Part shown: positions 1 to 10,100 of the stretch, piece by piece | How positions within the stretch are numbered: the first letter of the stretch is position 1 | How the letters are laid out: each line of letters opens with the position of its first letter | Source: Cladopsammia gracilis | Taxonomy: Eukaryota > Cnidaria > Anthozoa > Scleractinia > Dendrophylliidae | Reading direction: 5' to 3' | Length of the DNA: 64,000 nt | Assembly (NCBI GenBank): GCA_022457155.1 | Contig: JAJGOT010000059.1 | Span: forward strand, 295,001 to 359,000 | Program-made: the position numbers and the translations under genes | The notes under the pieces: model-generated | Database searches by the model: none | What the model saw: the letters and a program-made list of their open reading frames with translations, nothing else | Told to the model about the DNA's origin: nothing

Positions 1-641
1 AAGTATGGACAACACATTCTTCTTTCGAAAAAATTTATTCAAATCTCCATTAGTTTACGTTTAAAAGCAAAACGCGTACCATTTAATTATAGCACATCGA
101 GTTCAAGCTTTCTTCGATGAAATTCAAGAGATCGATACAACTGAATTTAAGCATGTTTTAAAATCAATTCTCCAAAACTAACAATAACACTAATAAAAGT
201 CACTCACAGATTGATATCAACATAAATTCTCATCGAAAACTGTAATCTGTTTTCCCTTTAAGTCCCTCGCTTGCTTGGAAATTCAAATCTCCACTTCTGG
301 TTCTGAAATCCGTAGAAAACTGCTGCGCAACCAGGCCTTCGGCCTGGCAAGTGCTCCGCTAAAAAGAATAACGCGATGTTCGGCTTTATAGATTGAACTA
401 TGGAGTAACCGCGTAACGTTTACTTTTTATTTTTATTTTTTGCTCAACTTTAATTACAGAGATCTTAACGTTCTACGTTCTGGTGAGTAGACTTATTAAA
501 ACCTAATGTGATTTCATAATTTTCTTATCGACTGTGGTCCATTTAACGTGAAACGACTACTTACTATCGTACGGTACAAATCATCACACCTAGCACACTT
601 AGCATTCGTGCTAAGCCGTTTGTTCCATTTTCAATTCCACG
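1..641. other. 5' flank of the DUF3987 gene
   Basis: AT-rich sequence with no coding potential that I can support. A short perfect hairpin (ccaggcc-ttc-ggcctgg, about 331-347) stands out in otherwise featureless DNA. Any promoter of the following intronless gene would lie here, but I see no certain TATA or initiator motif. Confidence 0.4.
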
Positions 642-2234
642 ATGTCCCTTGTTCACAAGATTCCAGAAAACCTTAACAGACCTTTAATTTACCAGAGAAT
701 TTCTGCTGCACAGTCCATCTCATTTCCATGGGAAAAAACCTCAACGAAAACAAGCAATCTCGTTCGGGCATATTCAGACAGCTTAGGTTGTCCGGATGAA
801 TACATTTTTTTCCCACTCCCAACTGTTGCTGCCTCCTTCATTGGAACGAACGGAAGGATCAAGATAAATGACAGCTGGGAAGAACCCGCCATTGTATGGT
901 TCAATGTCTGCGCAAGAAAAGGTCAAAAGAAAACTGCAGCCCTAAATGTCATTTCCAAGCCAGTCAGCGACATTCAGAAGGATCTCCAAACGGACTTCAA
1001 AGAAGAAAATGACGAAGCCCAAGAGAAAAACCTTCCGCGTCTACTGGTCGATCACTTCTCTTTTGAGAAGCTGTACCTAGTAATATCTCAAAACAACAAT
1101 AAGGTTCTCGGTGCATATGACGAACTGACACAATTCTACAATATGCTGGATCACTACAAGTCTAACTCAACTATGGATAGAAAAACGCTGCTTGCACTTA
1201 ACGGAGGAGGACAATGGACGAGGGACTTTAAGAACGGATCGGCAACTATGGATACCACATGCCTAAACATAACCGGCTTTATTCAACCAGCCTATGTAGT
1301 AAAGTTGCTGTCGCAAGATTTTGATGGTTTTAACGACAGGGAACTCTATGTCTGCCCAGCCGAGCGCGACGTTGACTATGACGAACTTGTACCATTTAAT
1401 CCTGCCACATGTCCAGAACTGAAATGTGTCTACGAGATAATTAGCCACGGCCACGGTAGTCCTGTCATCTACAGGTTGAATGAAGATGCACACAAACTGT
1501 TCAAACAATATCATGACGAGCTTAAACGCAGAAAACGTGCTATTAAACACGACGAAAACCGACGTGGAATCATCGCTAAAGCAATTGGTCAAATGGTTCG
1601 AGTGTGCATGATTGTACATGTTTTGGACACAGCCATTAACATTGCAAATCAAGATATTGAGTCCAATGTTGAAAATCATCAGAACAACACTCAAGCAGAT
1701 ATTTCTGCCGTGATTTCTAAGGAGTCCGCACTCCAGGCAATTGCCATAATGGATTACGTTGTTGACACGAAGTTTGCCATGATGCCACCTGAGGATAAAC
1801 TGCATGATTCTACTGCACCTCCCTCATCTAGCACGTCATCTTCACTTCCACATGCTGACGACACTCCTTCACAAGAGCCCCGGAGTTATTTCAATGCAGA
1901 AACTCTCACGGACCTGTATGGAAAGTACGTCAAGAAAGTGGTACTTTTCAAAGGCACCCAAGCAAAGGCCAGCGAAGTTTCCGGCCGCCATTTGATGCCA
2001 CCTGTAACGCCCTTGCCAAATACAACCAATCGTTATCCAACTTCAGCTGCAGAAAGCTTTCTACAGTGCATGCAAACTCTAGGACTTGGTGACATTAATC
2101 GAAACCAAAATAATAGGTCGCGAGAAAGCTGCGTTTTAAGAAAGAGGCCCCTGGAAGATATGACCACTGAAGCAAAGAACAAGCTAAGAAAAATCAGTAT
2201 TACTGACGAACAATATAATCAGGCAATGGAATAA
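642..2234 (+). CDS. DUF3987 family protein, intronless
   Basis: A single uninterrupted 530-codon frame with a plausible start context (cacgATGTCC). The protein looks like the DUF3987 family, which in bacteria and phages is tied to primase/helicase-like P-loop proteins. Residues 88-102 hold a Walker-A-like element ([12 protein letters not shown], with the KKT core kept but few glycines). Residues 156-161 (LGAYDE) fit a Walker B. Residues 208-216 (LNITGFIQP) match the family's conserved sensor-like strand. Residues 385-420 are Ser/Pro-rich and probably disordered, and the C-terminal 50 residues are basic. There are no signal peptide or membrane segments. As far as I know, such proteins occur as multicopy uncharacterised genes in cnidarians. 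The missing introns, unlike the neighbouring genes, suggest spread by a mobile element, retroposition or old transfer. Its function is unknown and I do not assign one. Confidence 0.75.
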   Translation: MSLVHKIPENLNRPLIYQRISAAQSISFPWEKTSTKTSNLVRAYSDSLGCPDEYIFFPLPTVAASFIGTNGRIKINDSWEEPAIVWFNVCARKGQKKTAALNVISKPVSDIQKDLQTDFKEENDEAQEKNLPRLLVDHFSFEKLYLVISQNNNKVLGAYDELTQFYNMLDHYKSNSTMDRKTLLALNGGGQWTRDFKNGSATMDTTCLNITGFIQPAYVVKLLSQDFDGFNDRELYVCPAERDVDYDELVPFNPATCPELKCVYEIISHGHGSPVIYRLNEDAHKLFKQYHDELKRRKRAIKHDENRRGIIAKAIGQMVRVCMIVHVLDTAINIANQDIESNVENHQNNTQADISAVISKESALQAIAIMDYVVDTKFAMMPPEDKLHDSTAPPSSSTSSSLPHADDTPSQEPRSYFNAETLTDLYGKYVKKVVLFKGTQAKASEVSGRHLMPPVTPLPNTTNRYPTSAAESFLQCMQTLGLGDINRNQNNRSRESCVLRKRPLEDMTTEAKNKLRKISITDEQYNQAME

Positions 2235-2770
2235 ACTATTTTCAGCATTCGCTAAAGGCATGTTACAGAGCCAAATTTTCACAACACTAAGTAAATTTAC
2301 TCGGTAAATAGTGCATGATTATTGTTTTTTAACAAAGTTTTATCTACACTCAGTTTAAGATGTGACCTTATTTGCAATTTACAGAATTTTTCCTCGACTA
2401 TAATTTAGTGTTTCTTGTAAACAACAAAAGGGTTTTTATAACAGTTTTACAAATTAGACATGTTAGTGTTAGTATTTGCTTATTTACCAGCAATTTGTAA
2501 AATTTTTCTTCAATATTATAAAATGAAACCAGCTTTAGTAATGCTTTTGCAATTACCATTTTCACTTAAAATTGTAACATATCATTAGCATTTAAAGTCT
2601 TTTTACTGTTTTAAGCTTACCGAACGTAATCGGATATACCAGCGTAACTTTTTCCTCAAAATGTCAGTTGAAATTAGTTCTCATAAGTAGTTATTGAACG
2701 GCTTTTTTCACATTTGTTGTGTAAAATATTAACTTACTACACATCTTTTAAAATAACAAATGTTTTGCTT
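2235..2770. other. AT-rich intergenic sequence, probable 3' flank
   Basis: No coding frame, RNA gene or repeat that I can recognise. It probably contains the 3' UTR of the DUF3987 gene. No canonical AATAAA lies directly after the stop. Confidence 0.4.
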
Positions 2771-3245
2771 CCACAGAGATTTTCATACTCTTTATTGATA
2801 TTTTGATATTATTATAATATTCTGACATTATCATGATATATCAAAATATCAAACCTCACAAGACATACTCTTTTGAGATTTTGATACTGCTTGTTGATAT
2901 TTTGATATTATCATGATATAATGATATTATCATGATATATCAAAATATCAAACCTCACAAGACATACTCTCCCTTTCACAGATTTGAGTTTTTCATACTC
3001 TTTATTGATATTTTGATATTATCATGAAAATCTGATATTATCATGATATATCACAGAGTTGAGATTTTGATACTTAATTTCTTGATATTTTGATATTATC
3101 ATGATATATCAAAATATCAAACCTCACAAGACATACTCTCTCTTTCACAGATTTGAGATTTTGATACTGCTTCTTGATATTTTGATAATATCATGATATG
3201 GTGATATTATCATGATATATCAAAATATCAAACCTCACAAGACAT
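2771..3245. repeat. Tandem array of AT-rich palindromic units
   Basis: Four to five imperfect repeats built from the core ttgatattttgatattatc followed by atgatatatcaaaatatcaa, so each unit is itself an inverted repeat able to form a long hairpin. Units are separated by spacers of the type acctcacaagacatactct. Degenerate single relatives occur at 5475-5545 and 6070-6180. This looks like a MITE-derived satellite; the family is not identified. Confidence 0.75.
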
Positions 3246-4120
3246 AGTAATACATTCCCACTGGAGCCCCCACTCCCAAACACCCCAAGCTAGTATGAGT
3301 TATGGGAAGAAGGGAGCGGGAGCTCAAAAATGAAAGAACACGTCTAGTCATCGCTGCGGGGAGGAGGGAGGGGCGCCAAGCGGACGTCTGGCGGCCGTTA
3401 GAACGAAGAGAGGAATAAACCGGATAACGACGGCCTATTTATGCAAAACCACCTAATATATGCATAACACCACCCCCTACTGGCTCACGGATGCACGGGT
3501 GTAGAAACAATAGAATTCTAGCGGATTTGGGAGTGTTTGTGCGTGATGGCACCAGTGAGAATAGTAATGCATTCCCACTGGAGCCCCCACTCCCAAACAC
3601 CCCAAGCTAGTATGAGTTATGGGAAGAAGCGAGCCCTACGGCGGCCGCTTCCGGATAACTCAATAAATAACAGAACGACAAACCATGGGCAAAACCGTGG
3701 GAAAAAAAAAACGTATCTCTCCCCACAACTCAAAATTCCTAACCTTACTCCTGACTTTTAGCCGCATGAGTTACAGGAAGGCAGGCCTGAAATTCTTAAG
3801 TTCATTAAAAGCCTTATGCGAGGATGCCACATTCTAGGAGGGGAAGAACCGTAGTAGGCGAGGGGACCGGGCCTGCTACACGGTGCTTTTCCCCTTTTCA
3901 ATTACACCACCGGATGGTATGCATGGAAACTGCGCCCGGATTGAAGTCACAGCGAGGCCTTTTACATGGAGAGGCCCAATGGAGCAAAATGGAGAGGCCC
4001 AAAGGAGCAAAACGACGAAGGACTAGTAAGCAAAAGGAAAGGGGAAAAGCTGACCGCGAAGCAGCCCCGAAATGCCCCGTCCAGGGACAGAGCAATTAAA
4101 GCTATTAGATAACCCCATCG
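3246..4120. repeat. GC-rich unclassified repeat with a 75-bp direct duplication
   Basis: Bases 3246-3320 and 3562-3636 are near-identical (both run through ccccaagctagtatgagtta). Around 3528-3602 there is also a partial inverted relation (tttgggagtgtt... against ...actcccaaacac). At 3970-4010 a short unit (ggagaggccca) is tandemly repeated. Base composition differs sharply from the flanks. Open frames here show no family similarity that I recognise and are probably chance. Confidence 0.5.
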
Positions 4121-5188
4121 AAGACATACTAAGCGGTAGGTTTAATACAAAAACGTGAAACTAAAGATTTGACACACGGACGGAGAAAACTAACGGTTAC
4201 CCTACGCACACAGATGGAAAATTGTAAGGCTGAAAAACTGAAAGTTTAGTGATCACACAGGGTAAATAAGGATATCTAGTTACTTTTTATATGTATGATC
4301 AAGGATTTGCGAAAACAGCCTCGAATAATAAATTTATTGGATGATAAACGTGGTGTTATAGAAATATACCAGTTCCCAACATCCTTACAACCCCCGTCCG
4401 AGTTCTCCAGTTAAATTAAGACATTATTCAAACGATAAAACAAAGTGGATTTACTTACACGGAGATTAACCGTCCGTAAAGCTATTTCATTCTAACATTT
4501 TGTTCTTGATTTCCTTATCATTTGTGAAGTATATGGATTTGAGTTGTTCTGAATAAAACAGCTTTTGTTGACATAATGATTTGATGAAACTTTAATGCGT
4601 TTTGTTATCATTAAATATATTTTTACTTGAACAGAGTGTGAGTTTATTGTTTTAGTAACGCATGTAATTGGTTGCTTTGTTTATTTTTCAGAGGTGCTAA
4701 TTTTTCATGCAAATTTAGTTCAGTGTTAGTTCGCATAATTAAAAGTTTGAACTTTGAAGCTACCGGTAAAGAAATTAAAACTTAAAGTGGGTGATGGCTG
4801 GCAAACTGAAAATCGACATAGAGTCTAGCGATGAAGCGGCGATAAGAATGTTGCGGTAGAAACGAATAAAAAGTGCTTTTTTAAACTGTGCAATTTTATT
4901 GCTTCTAAACTTGAATGTTTCGAAACCCTCTTATTAGTTTTATTCGGTTATAATATCCACAGCTTTGATGGTCAAGCGTTGTGGCCGCAGTAACTCAGGT
5001 TCGAGTCCTGGTCAAGGCATGTTGGTTTGCTCTATGTCTGTAAAGGATATCTGTGTCAGTTGTGTTTTGTTTAAAAGTGATTTGGAATAACGTTACTATT
5101 GTTTCAGAATAACACAAAAGGAATAGGAATAGGAATTGGCACTTATGCATATTAATAAAGGGAACGCATACGGAACGCAAAAGGAATG
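4121..5188. other. Intergenic; tRNA-like B box; possible short exon
   Basis: Mostly unremarkable AT-rich DNA. Around 4969-5020 a tRNA-like 3' half with a B box (ggttcgagtcc) is probably a SINE remnant. At 4794-4855 an ATG begins 20 codons with biased, protein-like composition (MAGKLKIDIESSDEAAIRM) ending at a possible donor (cg|gtagaa). Its phase does not fit the downstream SLED exon, so I do not call it. Confidence 0.3.
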
Positions 5189-5361
5189 GAGTGTTTTCAC
5201 ATGACGTCACGGCGGCCATGTTGGTGTCCCAAAACAATAGAATGGCGGCCATATTGGTGTCCCAAGCTAATCCTGTGGGGATTGAACTCTTTTCTAATGC
5301 AAACACTTTGTTTTGTTCAAATAAATTAGCATAGCTGCAGACCACGTGAATGAAAACACTC
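5189..5361. mobile_element. Short MITE with gagtgttttca inverted ends
   Basis: The left end gagtgttttcac and right end gtgaatgaaaacactc form an imperfect terminal inverted repeat around a 170-bp body containing a duplicated segment (atggcggccatattggtgtc-type, twice). It is non-coding. Confidence 0.5.
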
Positions 5362-5545
5362 TATAGGTAATGACGTCATGATTAAGCATAGCTAATGAAG
5401 GGAACGCAAAGGGAACGCAGTAACGAGGCGTAAAATGACCCTAGACTACTACTCTCCGTTTCACAGATTTGAGACTCTTTCTTGATATTTTGATATTTTC
5501 ATGATATTCTGATATCTCAGCCAGTGCAGAATATCATAATATCAT

Positions 5546-5548
5546 TGC

Positions 5549-5579
<31 letters not shown>

Positions 5580-5580
5580 G
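5546..5580. repeat. (CAA)n microsatellite
   Basis: About eleven uninterrupted CAA units, next to the 5' side of the SINE at 5629. Confidence 0.9.
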
Positions 5581-5628
5581 ACAAAACTTTATTAGACATA
5601 TAAACTTAAGTACAGTTCCCCTGGGGCG

Positions 5629-5935
5629 GGCGGCACGGTGGTCTAGTGGTTAGCGCGTCGGACTTTCAACCTGAAAGTCGGTGGTTCGAAGCCTGGTCTC
5701 TGCCGTCGTGTTGTTTCCTTAGACAAGAAACTTTACTCCACACTGTCTCTCTCCACCCAGGTGTATAAATAGGTACCGGCGACAAAATGCTGGGGGTAAC
5801 CCTGCGATGGACTAGCATCCCATCCAGGGGGAGTAGCAATATTCCTAGTCGCTTCATGCTATAGAAACCGGGTTTAAGCTCCGGCCGATATGAGCCTTCT
5901 GGCTCGGGTGCGCGACTTTACTTTACTTACTTACA
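5629..5935 (+). mobile_element. tRNA-derived SINE
   Basis: The head has RNA polymerase III boxes: an A box (tggtctagtggttag, about 5638-5652) and a B box (ggtggttcgaagcc, about 5680-5693). The body contains a block typical of a conserved eumetazoan SINE central domain (ccacccaggtgtataaatag, then ggtacc). I suspect the Nin-type domain but cannot confirm it. The tail is (actttactt)n-like, and a short flanking repeat (cagttcccct at about 5612 and 5933) may be the target-site duplication. Confidence 0.75.
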
Positions 5936-6240
5936 GTTCCCCTGCAAATTAGCAAAAACGCTATTCGAGGCAGGGAAAAGTAATGTAATTGAAAATAATA
6001 AAGGTTAGACAATATAACAAAACAAAAGCTGATCTGTAGAGTTACAGATTATTTTAAAGCTTTTGCCTTCTATCATTCTCAAAATATCATGATATTATCA
6101 GAAGTCATTTGAAGAAATGTATAAGAAAATATTTGATATATCAATAGTGATACAAGTGATTGATATTTTGATATTCCGCAATACCGCACCTCTCTCTAAA
6201 AAGATATCCGGATATTTGTAGCTTAAGGCCTATTTTACTA
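5936..6240. other. AT-rich spacer with degenerate TGATAT palindromes
   Basis: Relatives of the 2.8-3.2 kb palindromic satellite appear at 6070-6180 (atatcatgatattatc, ttgatattttgatattcc). Nothing else is recognisable. Confidence 0.4.
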
Positions 6241-6715
6241 TTAAACATTTTAAAGCACGCGCAGAACTTTTTGCTTTAATTAACCTTTTTACCGCACGTG
6301 CAAAACCTTTTTTGTGCTGATGTTGCCTTTGTTCTTGTTGCCGTTGTTTTTAAATCGGAAAAATAGCAGTCTAACTTCAGTACAATTAAATTTAATTATT
6401 GATGCTTATATTAAATGTTCTCCTGCAGACTATAAAGACAAAGCTTTCCCTGTGTGAAAATTTTATCAGCTTCAACAGAGTTGCGTTATGTACACACTGT
6501 GATGCAGTCAAAGGTTTGTTTTATAGCCTGAGAACAGACACCCCCCTGCCCTCCCCTGCCTGTTTTTGTTTTGCCACCAATAGGCCTAAGTATATTCCGT
6601 CACCGATAATTCCTTGCAAATATTTGACAACTTCACGTTGTGTTTGAGTGGGTATTCTTTTCAGCTTTGCTCCTTTGAGAATACATTGATGAGATTGTCA
6701 CAGGTTTTCTCCTAC
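6241..6715 (+). repeat. Duplicated genomic block carrying an orphan SLED exon
   Basis: This block matches 44.94-45.36 kb in the Sfmbt gene nearly base for base, including intron sequence on both sides (shared agcacg/tgcagaactttttgctt upstream and gtgtttgagtgggtattctt downstream). The duplication is therefore genomic, not retroposed. It ends near a second block (6.75-7.25 kb) that matches 44.31-44.77 kb. The order of the two blocks is reversed relative to the Sfmbt gene. Confidence 0.8.
6429..6513 (+). pseudogene. Orphan copy of the second SLED exon (copy A)
   Basis: An 85-bp exon copy with intact acceptor (ctgcag) and donor (g|gtttgt). It encodes 28 residues, 25 of them identical to the corresponding Sfmbt exon at 45133-45217, ending CTHCDAVK. 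The preceding SLED exon expected upstream is absent from the window, so this copy cannot give a complete domain. It is open and splice-competent, so it could still be used as an exon of a transcript starting farther upstream. I regard it as a leftover of a tandem duplication. Confidence 0.65.
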
Positions 6716-6954
6716 AGTTGCACTTTAAGAATGTGTTATAGGTGATTTGCAACGATTCACCGAATATTTAAAAGACAAAAGCGCAGCAGCCATTTTGGTG
6801 GACAGAACAAAAGAAATCAATAGAAGCTAAATAAATGAGAAATCTTTTGTTTTCTACCTCTAGCGTGATGTCAGCTAAAAACGTCCTATGGTCACTTGTT
6901 TGTTTCTTGTTTTTTCATCAGGTTTTCTCATGTTTTTTTTTTCTTCTTTTTTAG

Positions 6955-7169
6955 GAGTCTGTATTTATGTGAAGAAATCATGCAAGCCCAGTCCGTTACT
7001 AAAGCAGACCAAAATAGCCAGGATTCGTCGTGTTATTGGACCTGCAGGCTCGAAGTTTGTTCTCAGACAACTTGTTGAGCAGATTGTGTTGAGCGCTCAT
7101 TCATCAAAACAAGTTCTCATGCTTCTCGCTTCCGAGGCAGATGTAATGACACTCTCTTCGGCTATCAAG
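6955..7169 (+). CDS. SLED exon 1, copy B
   Basis: A 215-bp exon, the same length and phase (1 in, 0 out) as Sfmbt exon 44505-44719. The acceptor is ttttttag and the donor aag|gtgtgt. By eye, 58 of 72 residues match the Sfmbt copy. Changes include IPPVIGP to IRRVIGP and several charge reversals, but there are no stops or frameshifts. The flanking intron sequence also matches the Sfmbt locus. Confidence 0.65.
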
Positions 7170-10100
7170 GTGTGTTGGTTTTGAGGTTAAAAGGCTTTTC
7201 AGATCTCGGAGTTTAAACGAAATGATAGCGCTTAAGTCGGTTCACATTTGGACTGTTTTTATTCTTCTTAAAAGAATAGAAACAGAAACCAATCAGAAAC
7301 TAATTGATTTCAACGCAAAACCACAAGCTAATTGTAGTTACATGAACATTGTCGAGTGTCTGTTTTCGTATGACAAGAATTTGGTTTTATCGACTGAGTC
7401 GATAAGGTAAATTAGCCACCGTAAAAAGATTCGAGAAACCTGACATTTCGAGCGCTAGCCCTTCGTCGGAGCGAATCAAGGGATTGTGGGTAGTGTGTGG
7501 TTTTATATAGTAGGTGGAGCTACGCTATTGGTGGAAATTTGGTGACGTGAAAAACAAATGTAAATTAGTTGAATGAAAAGCGTTCGTTGATTCCCTGGGG
7601 TTTGAGAATGCCGATTTGAAAGATGATTTTTTAACCCGTGAATATACGCGCATGCGTAATGAACGGGTTATCGGTAACGGCGACAGATATGCAAATGAGC
7701 ACTCGCTCACTCCTTCCATCAGCTGTAAACTTAGTGACGTAATGCTTTGTTACGAATGCGTTTTGTAACAAGAACAGCGTGAATCCAGCGTAACAATAAC
7801 TAAATTGATGTAAACGAATACAAACAACAGTAAGCTTAAAGATGTTTCGCATGTGGAGTCTTTAATGCAATGTTAAAATAGATCTAAAAGGAATTTTCAA
7901 CTGAGACACGCGTTTTGATGGTTATCTACTTTCAAGTAATAAAATTTATCCCGTTTTCCATCTGTGGTCACGGTGGTCGAGTGGTGTAAAGCGTGGACTT
8001 ACAGTCGAAAGGCCCAGGTTCGAATCTCGCTCGGGCCGTTTTTTTTTTTTTTTTTTTTTTTTTCTTTCTTCTTCTGACTGAACATTATGAAAGTGATGTA
8101 CGGTATTTTTATTTTTTACGGATGTCAAAAATCCTTACGTTTAATTTTTAAAAAGATATTGAACCGTGACAGAGTGAAAACATAAGCTTACCGAAATATT
8201 GCGTTAAATGTTGGCATTTCAAATTCACGGGTTGGCTCTAAGGAGCCTTTGATTGTTATAAGTTGTTACGGCTTTCTGTGTTACCCTGGTGTAGGGAAAG
8301 GCCACAGATTGTCATGTGTTGTTTAGAATGGTTAGTAAGATTGAAATGATGCGCGACTGGTTTGGATGCGTCTTTGTCACTTTTTTCAACATCTCGGAGA
8401 TGTTCACGAAAACGGTCGCCCAGTCTCCTCCCTGTTTCGCCAATGTATGTCTTTCTGCAAAAAGTACATGTTATGCAGTACCTTATTCGTACTAATTTTC
8501 GCGGGCACTTAATTTCGCGAATTTGGAACAGGAATATTTCGCGAGCATTAATTTTCGCGATTTTGCAAAAAATGATTAATTTAGGGCATTTAATTTCGCG
8601 AAAATTGACAAAAGACAGACTTAAAAAAACCGTTTTTTATTGAATCATCACTTAAATGACGATTGATTTGCAATCATGATTTGCAATTAGGTAATAGAAA
8701 TAGCGTTTATAATCAGACTAATCAATCAAGCAAATGCTGCAAATCAATCAAATGCTAATGCAATATTGTACTTAATAAAAGTCAATTATAAAAATATGAT
8801 TTTAAATACCTATGCCATACAGTTCTGTAATGATTATAAATGCTTAACACTCTTGAAACAGAACAAAACTATAGATGAATAATAATGAAATACAATTTAA
8901 GTATGTCTTCCGATACAGCCTTGTGCAATGTCTATATTATTACTGTGGTGCACTGTCTATATCTTTAAATGGGTCCTCAGACGGAGCTAAGAGCTTGTGT
9001 TGGCTAATAGGCCATTTGCAAGATGACGTCATTTGACTACAACTACCAGAATCCTTCAGTTTTTTGTTTTGTAGTGCAAATTAGGGCTATTGTTATTTCA
9101 ACCGCACTGGGATTACAAAATTTAAATAAGAAAGGAAAAACGAAATGAATTCTGGTAGTTGTAGTCAAATGACGCCATCGTGTAAATGGCCTATTATAAA
9201 AAGCCTGACCTAAATGGACATTTTGATGACTGCACGAAAGATGTTTTAAAAGAGCTACATGTACAAGAAGAAGAAATGAGTGATTCGGATGAAGAAAGTG
9301 CTGAAGTAGAAGATAAATAGACTGATGACAATTACCATGTAGCTATAAACGCAGTTAATCATTGATTAAAGCAATTATAGAAGTGTATTAAATTTCGCGT
9401 GTTTAATTTTCGCGTATCCTAATTTTAGCGAGTCTTTAATTTCGCGATTTTTTACAAATCGCGAAAATTGCGAAATTAAAGCCTCGCGAAAATTAGTACG
9501 AATAAGGTAGATAACATTTACGGAGGTGCATGTGAAACGATCACATCAGTGATTTTAATAGATTGTTTGGGTTCCGTTATTTTGTCCGCGTTGTGAATGA
9601 AAGGACAAGTGTTGCATCGTGTGCGTGTGCATTTAATAGTTCCCGGTTCATCGTCAGATTTCAGTGTGCTCATAACTAGAAAGTTGTCTATGTTTTTGTC
9701 ACGTTTCAATGAAATTAGTGGGGGTTGTAAAAAAATTCTGCCAGTTTCGGGGTCGTTTTGGAGTAATTTGAAATTTTTTAAAATGATGCTTTTGACTGTG
9801 TGATTGTGTGGGTGGAAAGTGAGGGTGAATGGAATTCTCTCGTTCTCTTCCTTCTGTGACGTTTCTAGTGCTGATTGTCTGTCGATCTATTGTGCACGTT
9901 GTTGGCCCGTATTAACAACAGAGTCAGGGTACCCACGTTTCTTGAAAAACTGGCATATTTCTTCTGATTTGTTGGAAAAATCGGAGTCATCACTACAAAG
10001 ACGTCGAAGTCTGAGAAATTGAGAATATAGAATGGCGTTTTCAGTTTAACGTGTGACGGATGTGAGGATGAATGTAACAGATAACTGTGAGAATCTGTAG

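Noticed and set aside
1263..1805. 180-codon minus-strand frame antisense to the DUF3987 gene
   Set aside because: Shadow of the coding strand with no recognisable domain.
2771..3245. CRISPR-like array
   Set aside because: Regular repeats are present, but the units are AT palindromes with near-identical spacers in a eukaryotic genome; it is a satellite.
4794..4855. Possible first exon MAGKLKIDIESSDEAAIRM
   Set aside because: Open and protein-like, but its donor is weak and its phase (2) does not match the phase-1 acceptor of the SLED exon at 6955; no other partner exon was found.
7970..8040. tRNA gene
   Set aside because: A and B boxes are present, but acceptor and T stems do not pair and a long poly-T follows; it is a SINE head.
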